Source: Allacma fusca (Eukaryota > Arthropoda > Collembola > Symphypleona > Sminthuridae). Taken from it: a stretch of 64,000 nt of DNA. Below the pieces are notes generated by a model. The model did not search any database. It saw only the letters and a list, made by a program, of their open reading frames with translations, and had not been told where the DNA came from. The first letter of the stretch is position 1, and every line of letters begins with the position of its first letter. The translations under genes and the position numbers were made by a program. This document shows positions 37,925-51,200 of the stretch, in pieces. The stretch lies in assembly GCA_947179485.1 (NCBI GenBank), contig OX359248.1, positions 53,764,386-53,828,385 of the forward strand. Reading direction: 5' to 3'.

Positions 37925-38671
37925 TGGGGTCTCCCTAAAACACTGAACAACTGAACAACTGAACAACTGAACATTTCCCTAAAACACTGAACAGCTGAAC
38001 AGCTGAACAACTGAACAACTAAACCAGTAAACACTAAACCCCCTAAAACAATGACTAGAACTGACCTGCTGTGTGCTGACCTCCCCCAAAACCTTATATT
38101 TTAAATTTTAATAAATAAACACATGAAATAATATTAATATTATAAAGGTAATTATTTAAAACTTTTTTTTCACATGTCTAACTGAAACCAAAAGTTAAAT
38201 CAAAGAACAAACCGAACAATTCCCAGAACTAGTTTGCAATCAATGTAATGCGTCTTTGATATCTCTATTTCAAATCCATAAAATGTTGTTAGTATTTATT
38301 GGCAGTAATAAAAAAATTCTAATATATGAGATTTAGTTTTGTCTAAGCTTGTTTTCTTTTAAATAAAAATGGGAAGGTCTATACTTTAAATGCTTGTATG
38401 ATTATGTAATGAAAAATAATGTGTAACCCTATATGTACATACATTGTATGTAGCCACTAGAAATATAACTATAAATAAAGGTCAGTACTAGTCAATGTTT
38501 CTGGGGAGGTCAGAGGTCAGCAGGTCAGTTCTAGTCAGTTTTGTTAGGCGGGTTCAGTAGTTCAGTGTTTTATTGTAATGTTCAGTTGTTCAGTTGTTCA
38601 GTTGTTCAGCTGTTCAGTGTTTTAGGGAATTGTTCAGCTGTTCAGTTGTTCAGTGTTTTAGGGAGACCCCA
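37925..38671. mobile_element. MITE with iterated ACTGAACA ends, 747 bp
   Basis: The inverted ends begin TGGGGTCTCCCTAAAACACTGAAC and its complement (to 38671). Each arm then carries runs of the 8-bp unit ACTGAACA, a second CCCTAAAACACTGAAC block, and CTAGAACTGACCTGCTG further in, so the arms pair over about 150 bp with gaps. TTGCA flanks both sides (37920-37924 and 38672-38676), a 5-bp target duplication. No coding capacity. The superfamily is not assigned: hAT would usually give 8 bp. Confidence 0.85.
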
Positions 38672-38676
38672 TTGCA

Positions 38677-39664
38677 AGGGACAAAGTTACTGTCGGAGTG
38701 TGGAACGTCGGAGGGTTACGCATACTTATATTTTGGCTATGTTTGCCAATAATTATTTTGAAATAAATTATAGACAAACTTGACAAGCATTTATTCTCTA
38801 CTACATATGATATTTTGCCCGCTTAAAAATAACGAAACTACAAGGGGGTAAAACTATAATTTGATATTTTAAACAAATGCATTCAATGAACCAATGGATT
38901 TTGTTCACTTATCTAATGAATGATTTCAGTAAAAACATTTTGAATTCAATGAATCAACCTGTGGATGCTCGCTTCATTTTTTTACCTTTTGCCTTTTTAG
39001 CCTTATCGGACTCCCTGATTATGTCAAGGACCTTAGGCTTTACAGTTGCACTGGATACGGTGGATACACTAAATCAGTGCGTGACCATTCGCTTGACTCA
39101 TTGTCATGTCAAGTTTCCATTTAGTTTCAATGATTCCTGAAATTTCCAGACTGTTCTTCCCTCCCCCCATCCTTTTCATGCCCTAATTACCTTTGAGACT
39201 AATTGTAAATGAATGTAACAAAAATAATGCCTAAAACTCATTGCCTCTAAAAACAAACAAAACTCTTTCCAGCAGCTCACCTGGCCGCTTGTTCTCTTTA
39301 TAAAAATTAAAATAAATTCAAGTTTTTAAGTTGGGAAAAATCGTATCACTTTCCTCAATTCCCATCTTATTTTCTATTGCCCCTTCTCAAATAGTAACTC
39401 CTACCATACACCAGGCGAGGTTTAATAAAATATTTTTATCCTGCCCCTAAGCCTCAAAATTATTTTGTGGGCCTTTCCACTTCCAAACTGAGGGGCTTTT
39501 TTTAAACCATCACCCTAAATTTTTTACCCTGTGGGACATCCCACGAATCCACCCTTGCCTTACACCCACAGCCATAGCCGTAACACCCATTAAAAACAAA
39601 AATTTCAAAAAATCGCTACTTGCCAAAGGAATTTCATTTTAAGTTTGTAGGGTTGTCTTCAATA
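38677..39664. other. Intergenic DNA, nothing recognised
   Basis: AT-rich DNA with no family match, RNA gene or terminal repeat that I can support. Confidence 0.4.
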
Positions 39665-40120
39665 CGGGTAACATAATACCCGGTACTATAACATGCTATC
39701 AAAAATTAATACAATCGATGCATCAAAGTAGCAGATATAGGGTTTTAATTGAATATGCTACTCATGTACACGATTTTTTCTCTTCGCCTGGATTTTGCAA
39801 TTTACACATTTTACATGTGCCGGGTGTTATAAAACCCGGGTATAATGCCCGAATGTCATTGGCACGAAAATAGTCTAACCCCCAACAACCATTTAAACAA
39901 ATTTCTGCAGCGAAAGTCACGAATTTCTGAATATTTATGAATACCGGGTATTGTATTACCTGGTTTCCATACCCGCCGGGTATTTGTGTTAGCAGTAGAG
40001 CAACTGGCCACAAGCCATAACTGGATTTCCATTTTGTCTGGTCCAAATTGGTCAACACAAACGGCAGTATTCGTGATCTAACCATGCTAACCTAACCCGG
40101 GTATCCCGTTACCCGAATGG
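39665..40120. repeat. Probable MITE rich in CCGGGTA / TACCCGG
   Basis: TACCCGG, CCGGGTA and ACCCGGGTA recur about ten times in both orientations. The outer parts are inverted relative to each other: CGGGTAACATAATACCCGG at 39665 and the complement of CGGGTAACGGGATACCCGG near 40116. I could not find a matching outermost tip or target duplication, so the borders are approximate. Confidence 0.55.
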
Positions 40121-40659
40121 CCCCAAAAAATTTATTTAAGGTCCTGGTATGGTTTTGAACACATTTGCGTCGTCATTTTGGCCTTAAACACAGTATTTCA
40201 GAAATAGCCCGAGGGGATACTTTTGTCCTCATCACGGGACGTCGCTTATGGTCAACCTACACGATGTTACACATGCCTGGTTGACACAATGACACAATGT
40301 CACGGTTGAACATTGAGTTGTTGTCGGACTTTTTGTAAACTTGGAACTGTGTTTGAGTTTCATAGCATAGAGTTCCTGTGGCGGTGCCGCGTAGTTTTAA
40401 GTTGAAGAAGTATGTACGTAGTGCATTGCAATGCGCGTGTGGATTCCCCATAGTAGACAGACAGACACCTCAGCCTGAGTATGATTATAGAGTGGGTTAG
40501 GATACGTTATAATTAATTTGGTTTGTTATATAATTATATATTAATTATTTATGGTCAATCGTGGCATTCCCAGGTTCAAAGTTATTTAAAAATTGTAAAA
40601 AAAGTTTCATGTACATAAGAGTTTTGTAGGGTAATTAATTATAACAGGTGCAAGTGAAG
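40121..40659 (+). promoter_or_regulatory. AGGF1 upstream region
   Basis: Non-coding. A pyrimidine-poor but possible acceptor (ATAACAG, ending 40647) lies 12 nt before the ATG, so the transcript may have an upstream 5' UTR exon in this interval. No promoter element stands out. Confidence 0.35.
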
Positions 40660-43600
40660 ATGGAAAGGGATACAGTGCCTACGGTTTCTGATTCCGAATC
40701 ACAGGGAATAAGAAACCCGGTAAATAGTAACGTGCTTCTGAACATGCTACATGAGCAACGGGACATGATCTCATTGATGCAGGCTCAGTTGGATCTGCAA
40801 AAGGAGAGACTTGATTCCCAGGAAAAAATCATTACTGATCTGAGGACTGAGGTACTGTTTACTGAGTATTGTATTGGGGTAGAGATTGTGTACAAATTAT
40901 TTGTTTACATGAAGCTTAATTAGTGGGTTTGTGATGAGTAAGAATTATGATTGTATGTTGAATTTTGTATTGTAAATCGATAGCATCATTATGAAATCAG
41001 TTTGGAAATATCCATTTAATTATGTGTACTTTTATTTGTATTACTCAGGTGGGTAAAATCAAAGGTTCAGGGGAGACGTCAGTGGCGAAGACAAGTGGAA
41101 CAAATGTGGATTTGGATTGGTCTACACGCAGTGAGTGTGGGGATATTTCGATCGCTGATTTAGTTAAACAAGCTGCAGAAGAAACCTTGGTGAAGCAAAC
41201 TAGCTATGTGTATGACCAAACGTCAGGACTGTACTTTGATGAAGCCAGCGGCTACTACTACGACCCGGTATGTCAGATTGGAAACTATGGCAGGTAGTAT
41301 TGTACTAGCAGTCCTTTAGCGGACTCTCTGTCGAGTAGTAGTTTTTGCATTCAACGCAAAATTAAAGAAAGATTTCGAAAACGGATTGAAAGTGCATGTA
41401 CGAGCCTAGCTGCACGTCAACGCTGTAGTGTTACTAGTGTGTTAATAACTATGAATTTGGTGGGAGTACCAAAATACAGTCAATTTAGACTTTTCTGTTT
41501 ACATAGTAAGTAAACTAACACAAATGGCTACCCGTTCCAGGTTCTGGTTTCTACGAAATTATCCTTTCCTCCCATTACTATGTTAACCATGTAAAAAGTG
41601 TTCACGGTAATCGTATTATTGGTTGATGAAAGAGTTAAATGTAGACACCTCCCAAGGACGACAATGCAATTCCAGTATTTATTATATAAACTTTGCTTGT
41701 GGTTTGTGTGCAAATATTGATACATTATATTCTTCCAAGGCTGGTGTATTCTTAAATTAAGGATATGATACCTAATACCAGTACGAAATAAGAATATCAA
41801 TCCGATTTCGGTTGCATTTGCTATTCAAAATAAAAATTACAGTTCCGATTTATTCAAATACTTGGATAGAATTCTAGTATAATTTGAATACCTGGAGAAA
41901 ATGTTTACGACACGAAAACTTAATAACTAGCCCATTAAACCTTAAAACCTATTAACCTATATGATTTTCAGCGAAACTCGCAGCAAGACAAAATTTTTTC
42001 ATTAGAAGTAAATTAAGAGACCCTTCCTACCCTTAAAATAAAATCACTAACAATTCATGGCTAACTCCTAAAATATTTGATTCTCCCAGTCTAATTGTAA
42101 GGTCACAGATGCACAATTGAAAAAAGAAAAAGTATTAATTTTATGGCAGCTGGTTAAAAAGCAATATTATTAACTTTGTCTCACAATTTTCTGGCTGTTG
42201 ATACCACAGTTGTTGACTTAAGAAGATGATATTAGACCCAAATGAATCCCTATGAAATTTGATACAAACATAGCTTTCCGAAAACATTTTCCTTAGATTA
42301 TATTCTTAAGTCGTTCGGTTATGTAAAAAATACTAACCTTTCAGAACTAAATCCACACTATGAGCAACAACAAAACTCGTACCAAACAAAAGACAAGTAG
42401 TAAGTTATAGTTGTAGAAATGAGCTCGACTTTCATTCTATTCGAGATACGCGACTATACTACTGCCACTTTAAATTCCACTGACAATGAGTAAACCTTTT
42501 TTCATACTTGCATCACCACACCACGTTCCTTGCTATGTCCTTTTCCATCCAGCTCCATTAATGTCTTCCTCAAACGATTATATGTATTTTACAACATAAG
42601 CACAATAGCGGTGATCTGTGTGCTAGTGCGACCATATAAATATTCAATTTCTTAGTTCTTAAATAAACCCGACTTACGTTTTTGTCCTGCAAATTTTACT
42701 ATATGCTAGGTATGGGGGGAAATTACAGAACGTGTTTATAGAAGATAATTTGTTGCAAAATGGGAGCCTTGAATATTTGATTGGTCATTCCCTTGTATAG
42801 ACCAGAAGGGGACTGGAAACGATATGAGCCACCACGTAAAGTGTGGGATAAACGGGTTTCTGACATCTGCAATCTTTCTGACTAAAAATACCTTGTAATA
42901 ATAAATTATTGTTTACATGACTTAGTCTTTTTAACATTAAATTGTTTGTGTGCAGGTTCAAGAACTATTTTATAACGGACTTACTCGAACGTATTACAAG
43001 TGGGATGAAGCCACGCAAAAACACGTGTTTCATTCTCAAGTACCAGAAGAGAGTTCCAGAAAATCGTCTAAAAAGAAAAGAAACTTGGTTGCGACTACAT
43101 CCAAGAAATCTAAGATAACGCCATCAAAATCATCATTAATAAGCAGTTCGTCGTCTTCTCCGAAAAATATGAGCAATTTATCGGATGTCGAAGATGGTGA
43201 ATTAAGTGACTCAACGAATTCAAGTGGATCAGAAACTGATAAGAGTGATTCAGATACAATAAAATCTCATCAGTCGCGTAGCACAACGAGTTCCAGATGC
43301 CGTGAAGAAAGTCTACCTTGTGTTCGAGCAGTTGTCATGGAGTCTTCTCTGCCGGAATTAAATAAAGGTTTTTTATTTGTCGTCACATGTATGGGGGGAA
43401 GCATAGGTCGAGAAGGAGACATGCACTGCATTCTCGTTGAGGATCCGAACGTTAGTAAGGTAACGCCTTTTCATTTGAATGTAGGTCTAGGATGTGAGAT
43501 TATTTTTAATAATATTATATTATTTGTTTCCCTACTTACTATATAATTTGTAGAAGATTTGCAAAATTCGATATAACTCCTGAAGAATCAATGATGTAGT

Positions 43601-46600
43601 TATTACAATAATTAGCGAATTTTTATCTGTACAACAGTTAGTTTTAAAAAATCAAGGTGATCATCTGTGTAAAAGTGAATGAGGAAACAGGATTTACTTG
43701 CTGTTCGGTCATTCAGCTCAAAGGAGTACAGTGTTGGGCAGTGGACTTTTATTTTTCAACTTATAGAGCTAATCCTTTAAAGTCATTTGATATATTAGGA
43801 ATATCCAGGATATTTCAGTACTTGTTTCTAAGTAGTACTTCAAATTGTGTAAAATTATATTGTACAATCGTACATGTAATCCCATTTAAGCACTTTGAAA
43901 ATTAATAATGCTTACAGGTTTTGTATTATTGACTGCATATTGCCTCCTGAACTGTACTGTGCAAATTTGATACTTCAATAAAATCCTAATAATAAAATAA
44001 TAATAATATCATAGCATTCTGCGTCATCCGTGTATCGGCAACGAGGTCTGCTGGCACTGCAATACCAAATAATGATGTGTATCAGACTTGCCATGCTATT
44101 AGTTATGTCCTACGATAGCGTGTGCATGAACCATGTGTCTTCCTTCTTCCGTGACTTTGATAATTATTGAAGATATTTTATGTACCTACCTATGGTGAGT
44201 AACCTATGTTGTAGATGAAAATTTGAATTTGATATTTTTAGCACCATGCCGACATCCACTTCTCAAATGAGGACGGGAAGTTCTATCTGACAGACTTAGG
44301 AAGCCAAAATGGAACGTTTTTGAATGGAAGTCGACTCTCGGATGCCAAAGTCACCAGTGAAGCGCAAGAAGTCCTTCACGGTAGTACACTCAAGGTATTT
44401 CATTCTTCAGTTTCTCGTGATTCACTTTTATCTTCGGGACGATAACTGCATCCTTCCTTTCCTGGATTCATGGATGCCTCTATACTTACGTTGCATGTAA
44501 TAGAGCGTACTAATTCCAAGCTCCTTGTGCCGATTCACATTGGAAGCACACTAGGTTTATTAAAAGCTTGCTCATGGTTGTACGTTACTGATTTAGATCT
44601 GCCTACAATGTAGATTTTTTGATAAAGCAATTTCTTCAATCTATGCTTGTCTGGGAGCTCGTCTAGACATTGGAAATTAGACCGACATCATGTTTTCTCT
44701 CTGTTTTCTAAAGGAGAAAGTTATGCTTCAGGGTGAAAATAATGCTTGGTGGTTTTTATAATTGTATTATAACCATAACCTTGACAGAAATGTTTAGAAG
44801 GGTTGGAATATTATAAATTATTCATACAAATATCCTCAAAACCTATAATTAAGCATCTAATTATGTAATTTTTGTGTCGTTAATTGCTTAATTAGTTTTA
44901 ATAAAAAAAAGTTTGCTTTTATATATTTTGTATGTGTTTGATTACTAGATTTTCTTTGCGTTTAATGATTATTGTTCTTGATAGATTGGAAGTACCACGT
45001 TATTAATTCATATTCATCCTGGATCACTAACATGTGCCTTGTGTGAGCCGGGTTTAAACGCAGCAACCAAGACACCTATTCATGGTAATTATAGTTTCAT
45101 ATTTCTAAGCACCTGTATTTTAGACGCCACCATTTACTCTCGTTGATTGCTGCTGCAGAGATGTTTTTCTATGGAACAAGTTTTAAAAATTCAGATAAAA
45201 ACTGAACTTGGAATATTGGTAGCATAAACTTTCATGATAAACCAGCTTTGTTATACACTATTTTTATTGTTTATACTAGGATCGCCACTGACAAAAGAAA
45301 AGAAGGAACAGCTTAGAAAGAAACAGTTGAAGAAACTTCGGCAAAAGTATTGTGTAGAGCAGAATGCAACTTCTGTTCAAAGCAAATTACCCGATAGCTA
45401 CACGGACAGAGCTTTGGACCGTCGGAATGTGAAAGGGTCGGACAATCCTTTTGAAAAGACTGAAGTAGCTTCAATGGATGCGTAAGTTTACAGCAGTAAC
45501 TTGTTGGAAATTGCAATGCCTCTAAATCTTTTTGTGTCTACTTGTCAAACGATGTTTGATTTAAAAATCTGTAAATTAATTTATTGCTTCCTCTTTTTTT
45601 CTATGTTCTGGAAAATATTGTGCAGCGCCATAAAAGAAGACAATAAAGGTTTTAAGATGTTAGCCAAAATGGGCTGGAACTCTGGAACTTCGCTGGGCCG
45701 GTCATCTGCTAGTCATCTCCAGTCGCCACTACCTGCAGCTAAGACTGAACCTGTGAGTAATTGTCCTTTTGTATCTATATATTTTCAAATATGGTGTATT
45801 ATCATCATCTAGGCGATTCAAAAGTTTGAAAAGCTCTTAATTATTTAAAGCATCATAAAACTGTGTGGGTTAAATCGCAGTAAATTCCTAATGGTATAAT
45901 CCCTGGATGTGTATGACTACATAGTAGGGTTGGCAAGTATCGCCAGTTTGTCAGTATCGGGAATATCGGTATCGGTAGAATGCAATTTTGCGATATTTGC
46001 GATAATATCGGGTATCGCCGATACTTTTTGCTAAAGTGATTTAGCACATGAAGTATAAAGAGTTAACATCAACAGATCTAGCTATTGGCTTTGTCATTAT
46101 ATATGAAAAATCTGAATGTTGTAATCACTGGGCGATTACATGGAGAGCGAATCTAGTATGCAAAATATTGAATTTTATACCTATATTACATCTAAGACAA
46201 CCATTGTGGCTGTCATGTGATGTTACTGAAATTTTAAAAATACTTTCTACTTTTCTGAAGTTTTTCAAAAATGTGGTTGTAGGGCATCTAATATATGAGT
46301 CTTAAATTTTCTAATTTTTAAAAAATTCAGAATTTTTCAAAATTGTGAATGTTTATTTGTAAAATTATTGTGAAATTTTAAAATTTAAACTCAAGTTGCA
46401 CATCTAGGGTTTATATGCGACATTCTACGCTTGTTCAAAAAATTTTAATTGAACCGTTCAAAAGTTTTTTCTCGTACAAGGTCTCGAATTGTATTGTTGT
46501 AAAAACAAAAGGTAGAGGATATCGTCGATGAAGAGGCAAAATGGTCTAAGTGCTGTACAAAAGCATGCGCACATACTCCATTTTGCCTCTTCAGCGACGA

Positions 46601-48286
46601 CATGATTGCTTATGCACCCTTTTACTTGACTCGCGCGAAAGAAATATGACAGAAAGTACTCGCAGTTTAAAATAATTTCCGTTGTCGATACCTGATATTC
46701 TCGGCATGATTGGCGATAAGTATCGCCACTAATATCGCACATATTTTTGGCGATATTTGCGATAATATCGTATCGCAGTATCGCACTTGCCAACACTACT
46801 ACATAGTACAGTTCCACCTTCCATAAGTTTTTATCTGGAGCATTATTTTCCCAGTACTGTCAAGTTCTTTTAGAATTTAATTTGATAGATCATCGAGATC
46901 ATTCTTTCGAGGGTAAGTTAGTATGCTTTGATTACATACTCATTAAACATTACTTAGAACTTGGCTGCTTTGAGTTCGTGGAAATTAAGTTCTGTAATCT
47001 TATGAATATTATAATTTGCGAGTCACATCGCCAACTTTTCCAGGGAATCTGCTATAACGTTTCGCTTAGTTCTTAATGATTCCGATGAATTGAGAAGGGT
47101 CATATAACTCCAAATTCTTCCTTTGAATTATATATAGATACCTATGTTTGTGTTCTCACAATCAGAAAATGTAATAGTTGACTGGTAGAATTTCTGAAAT
47201 TCATTCAATGTAATCTGTCTTCCTCCCGCACGTAATTAATTAATTTTCTCAGGAATTAAGAAATTATATATTCTAATTTTGAGAATTCTATAGATATATT
47301 CTCTTCTATAACGAAGCAGTGCTAATGACTACTTAAAAAGCTCGTCCAAGGGATACAGCTTGCTAAAACCTTGTGCTGCATTCTATGTGTATGCATGTGT
47401 TTGTAGACCAGTTTAGTACTTTTGGATTACGGTAGTACAGATGAATGGATTATAAAAATATGGAAAGGAGCGTACAGACCCAAGATCCCGCGCATCCGAA
47501 TGATAGACTAATTAAAGCGAACCTATTACTTTGGAATGAAACAGAAAATGTGGAAAATAGATTTGGGAGAGTTGAAATATATGTACATTCAACTTTGCTA
47601 CTTCATGACATGAATGGGCTCTACGTACAATGCGGAATTTTGCATTATTAAAGTACCTATACATAAAATGTGGCATTAAATGCTTTTAATATACATAATT
47701 TCATTGGAACATTTTATTAGATAACCGACATCCTCATTCTCAGACCTATATAAACAGCTTCATTTATATGTGTGCAACTCATTACCCCAAATGATTTATA
47801 GGAGTTTTCGTGGGCGGATGTGACGCAGTCGTTAAGAGACAGATATTATTACATGCATTGAATAGATTACGCTGTAACATACACAGCGTGTAACATGCTT
47901 TTCAGGGGAAGAGTTTTAAGTTACCCAGTGTTGCAAGACGCTGTTCCAAATTAAATTCGCATGCTACTTTACGGGTTTTTCATGCCAATTTGAATGATTC
48001 CGATTCACAGATTAAAGTGGAATTGCGACCACACCGACTTGGGTTAGGATTCCAAGGCCTGCCGTCACCGTCACCATCCGGAGCAGATCAAGTCGTTGAG
48101 AGTAATTCATTGCCTACCCCCAGGCGCAATGGTATAGGTCTCAATAATGCCAGTACTCGGGCCAAGATTGCTGAGAAAACGTTGAAACGATTCATCGAAG
48201 GCCCAGGAAATGCCAACAAGTCTAATAATAAAGAGTACACGAGGCAAGAAGTTGAAACCAACGAATCGTCTCATCCAGAATTGTAA
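40660..48286 (+). CDS. AGGF1: Angiogenic factor with G-patch and FHA domains 1 homologue, 590 aa
   Basis: Nuclear adaptor of the OCRE/FHA/G-patch class. The human protein is linked to vascular growth; the domain set points to RNA-processing complexes. Exons: 40660-40851, 41049-41267, 42956-43459, 44242-44394, 44985-45084, 45280-45481, 45626-45752, 48011-48286; all GT-AG and in phase. Domains: N-terminal coiled coil (about 24-70); OCRE with aromatic octamers such as YVYDQTSG, YYYDP and RTYYKW (about 115-165), split by intron 2; a Lys/Ser-rich linker; FHA (about 260-365) with GREGD, HHADIHF and DLGSQNGTFLNG; a basic KKEQLRKKQLKKLR stretch; G-patch (about 461-515) with GFKMLAKMGW and HRLGLGF, split by intron 7. 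This domain order is specific to AGGF1. It is shorter than human (714). Introns 2 (1.7 kb), 3 (782), 4 (590) and 7 (2.3 kb) hold repeats, including a MITE, but no gene I can support. Confidence 0.94.
42223..42261. repeat. Interspersed repeat copy in AGGF1 intron 2
   Basis: Thirty-nine nucleotides match 26106-26144 at 35 positions. It is probably a fragment of a dispersed family; nothing else in the flanks is shared. Confidence 0.55.
45925..46798. mobile_element. hAT-type MITE in AGGF1 intron 7, 874 bp
   Basis: The left tip TAGGGTTGGCAAGT and the complement of the right tip TAGTGTTGGCAAGT differ at one base and match the common hAT terminal type. Identical CTACATAG flanks the element (45917-45924 and 46799-46806), an 8-bp target duplication. 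Both subterminal regions carry many TATCG/CGATA repeats, including GCGATATTTGCGATAATATCG-like palindromic stretches. It has no transposase. It lies in the intron that splits the G-patch. Confidence 0.92.
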
Positions 48287-51200
48287 GATGATCACTTTCA
48301 AACTACCTCTCAAATAACTAAAAAATCCTATTTTTTATAACCCTCTTAAGTTAGTGTTCTCGACCAGTTTCTATTGTATATAAGTACACATAAATGTATG
48401 TTGATGCACTTTTGCAGTGCAACTCAAATGATTGCAGTTGCATGGATCTGCTAGACAGGAGCTTATGGTTTCAATGACTTTTGTTTATGACTTGAGAAGG
48501 CTGTATCTCTTTTAAGGACTACATTTAGGTATTCACATGTAATCTAATGGTCTCAACTTACTCGTATGAATTATGACAACCGTTCACACAGATAAAATAA
48601 GATTTTTAAGTTTCACATGAAGGGGAATAATAAAAGTAGCGTTTCAAATAGATGTCAAGGAACTTTCAACTAGTAGATTAACTTTTATTATTTTTCCCCC
48701 TAAAAGGTATGGTAATTAACATTAATTTGTAGATGAGATGAAAATAACATTCTACACCGCTGATGCTTTGCTTTACATCTAGTTGCTCTATTTTCCGTGA
48801 ACATAATGTAGTAATTCTTTGTAATCAGAAAATGACAAGAAGAGGTATGTTTTTTATGTAGTTGTGACTAATTTGATACTCATAGATTTGTCAGACGCTG
48901 GGTGAGCATTTTGTGACTATTATGTAATTACATAAAGCGTAATGAAAGACTGCACCACTACTTGCATGAGTTGCTGGCGGACTTAGAAGTGCATCCATTA
49001 TTGCTAGTGTTGCTATTAGTAAAAACATGTTACCGGATCTATGTCAGCGTATTGTTTTCGGTTTTAGGTTTCTAGGGAATACATCCTCTTGGTATACATC
49101 GAATTGTAACCACGAAGTCTGGTGAACAGACTTGGCATAACCCTTTGCTCTTATATATTGGAATTCCAAATATTACATTATGTATTTTTATGACCTGCTT
49201 CCTTTTTAACAAGGACTTAAGGTAACTTGCTGCAGTTCTCTGAAGTTTCTTTACAACATGGCAGCGTTCGTTTACATATGCATACATTTGACATATGTAT
49301 AGGTATCTGATGGTGTTTGAGGCACAGGTCGCTTGTACATACTGCAAAGTACTGTAATATTCATGACTGATAATTCTAACCTTTTCAACATACCTCCGCA
49401 TGTTTAGAAATCAATCAGTCGGATATTACGGGAAAGTTATAGATAGATACATATTGCCAGCCAAGAAATAAATGGGGGCGTGTGCTAGCAGTGTTTCAAA
49501 GACAAAGGAATAATTATCAATGAAAAATGAAATAGCAAAAGTGATCCTTCAAAATTCCCGGACAACCGGTTTTGTTTTCTTTACCCCTGTTTATATTTGT
49601 AGTAGTTTCGTCCCCTAATCATGTATAATTTGTTATAATTCGATAAATAGCTATGTGTAGGTATTTATTTTTGTGAACACATCTTTTGAAGTGAACGTTG
49701 AACCAGGTTGACAAGTGCTGACTCTGTAAAGATTGTGTAACAGGTTCTATTTTCATGCATTATATCCACTACCTCCTGCATCATATGTATACATGGTGAG
49801 ATGAATATGGATGTATGTTTACTCATTGATTCCCTGTATTCAAGGACGATCTGTTTTCTCGTCTCGATTTTCTCCGACTAAATGACTGCCGAACTTTTGT
49901 GCAACAATTATATTTAAATTTTTTTAATAGCAAGACATTTTGACATGTAGTCTACTCTGGGGTGTGTAATTACGTGCAAAATTGTTAAATGTATACCCAG
50001 ATAACCGGTATGTATACCTTTTTGGTTTTAGGTGCAACAATAATTGAAATTTGTGATGGAGCTAAGAATTACTAGGCGAGTCGTGCTCAATTCCAAGGTT
50101 TTCATTAGTTTTGGCTTCATTTTCATTAGTGGAATAATTGCTAGACTTTAAACTATAGGCATACTTGACTTCGAACATTCTCACAGCATGCTACGACTAC
50201 ATTTTAAATGTTTTTGCAGTGCACATTTGTCTGTATTTGGAAAAAGTCTTATTACGTCTATAGACATTTAATTACGATGGTATACTTTTGATAATACTTT
50301 GTATTAGTACTTATGCTGACATTGTTTTCCTTGCGACTATAATATTCTTTTTCACTCAAGCCAAATAACCAGAAATTTACAAGTAAAGTGATAGATTGGA
50401 AACTAGTATGAAATGATATTTAAAAGCATTTTAAATTCCAATAAAAAATATACTACCTAACTACTCATGTCATAAATGTTTGTACAATAATAAATGTTCA
50501 AGAGGAATACTTATTGTTAGTGTGGAGGAAAATGTGGGTACAAGAGACTTTGATATCAGGAACGAAAATAAAAGCTGCAACTTTACAAGAAACTCGTAGG
50601 TTTTAGTGAGACAATAGGCGAAGAAGCATGACACGAGTTTTGTCTGACCCGAATTATAAATCTCTCATCGGGCGGCGGTCTGGATGTGAAGATATGCATT
50701 TCTTAATAACGAGCTCATAATCCATAAATATCAAAAAATGTGGGTGCTTCTGTTTCTGTACACCGGTTCCCTGTGTATGGGCATGTTATGGGAGAATATC
50801 ATAAAAATCACAGAAGAGTCTTGTATTGCAAATGTGTACACAGTAGTATACATGTATTCGTCTGGTTGTACTTGTAAGCGTATGTACGTAATTATTGAAA
50901 ATTATTGTAAAAACTTCTGAAATTGGCTTTCACTCCATATCCTATCTCATATATACATTTGCGTAGATACATCGGATCTGTCTATACTTTTATATGTAAT
51001 TATAGATATTTCAATTAGCCACCGTGCAAATATGTGCCGCCGGATACATATGTGACGTGGTATAAATATAGACCGCATAGATATGTTTGCAGACGAATGG
51101 GCTTTTCTGAATCATGTAACGCTGAGGCAAGGTCAGGGTGCTTTAAACTCTTTTAATTCACACGTGGAACAGTTGTTTTCATTGGTATTTGATACAGCAA

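Noticed and set aside
43730..43745. CAGTGTTGGGCAGT, a typical hAT end, in AGGF1 intron 3
   Set aside because: No complementary second end or target duplication nearby; at most a truncated element.
47445..47651. 68-codon + strand frame in AGGF1 intron 7
   Set aside because: No domain, and the AGGF1 frame joins exon 7 to exon 8 cleanly without it.
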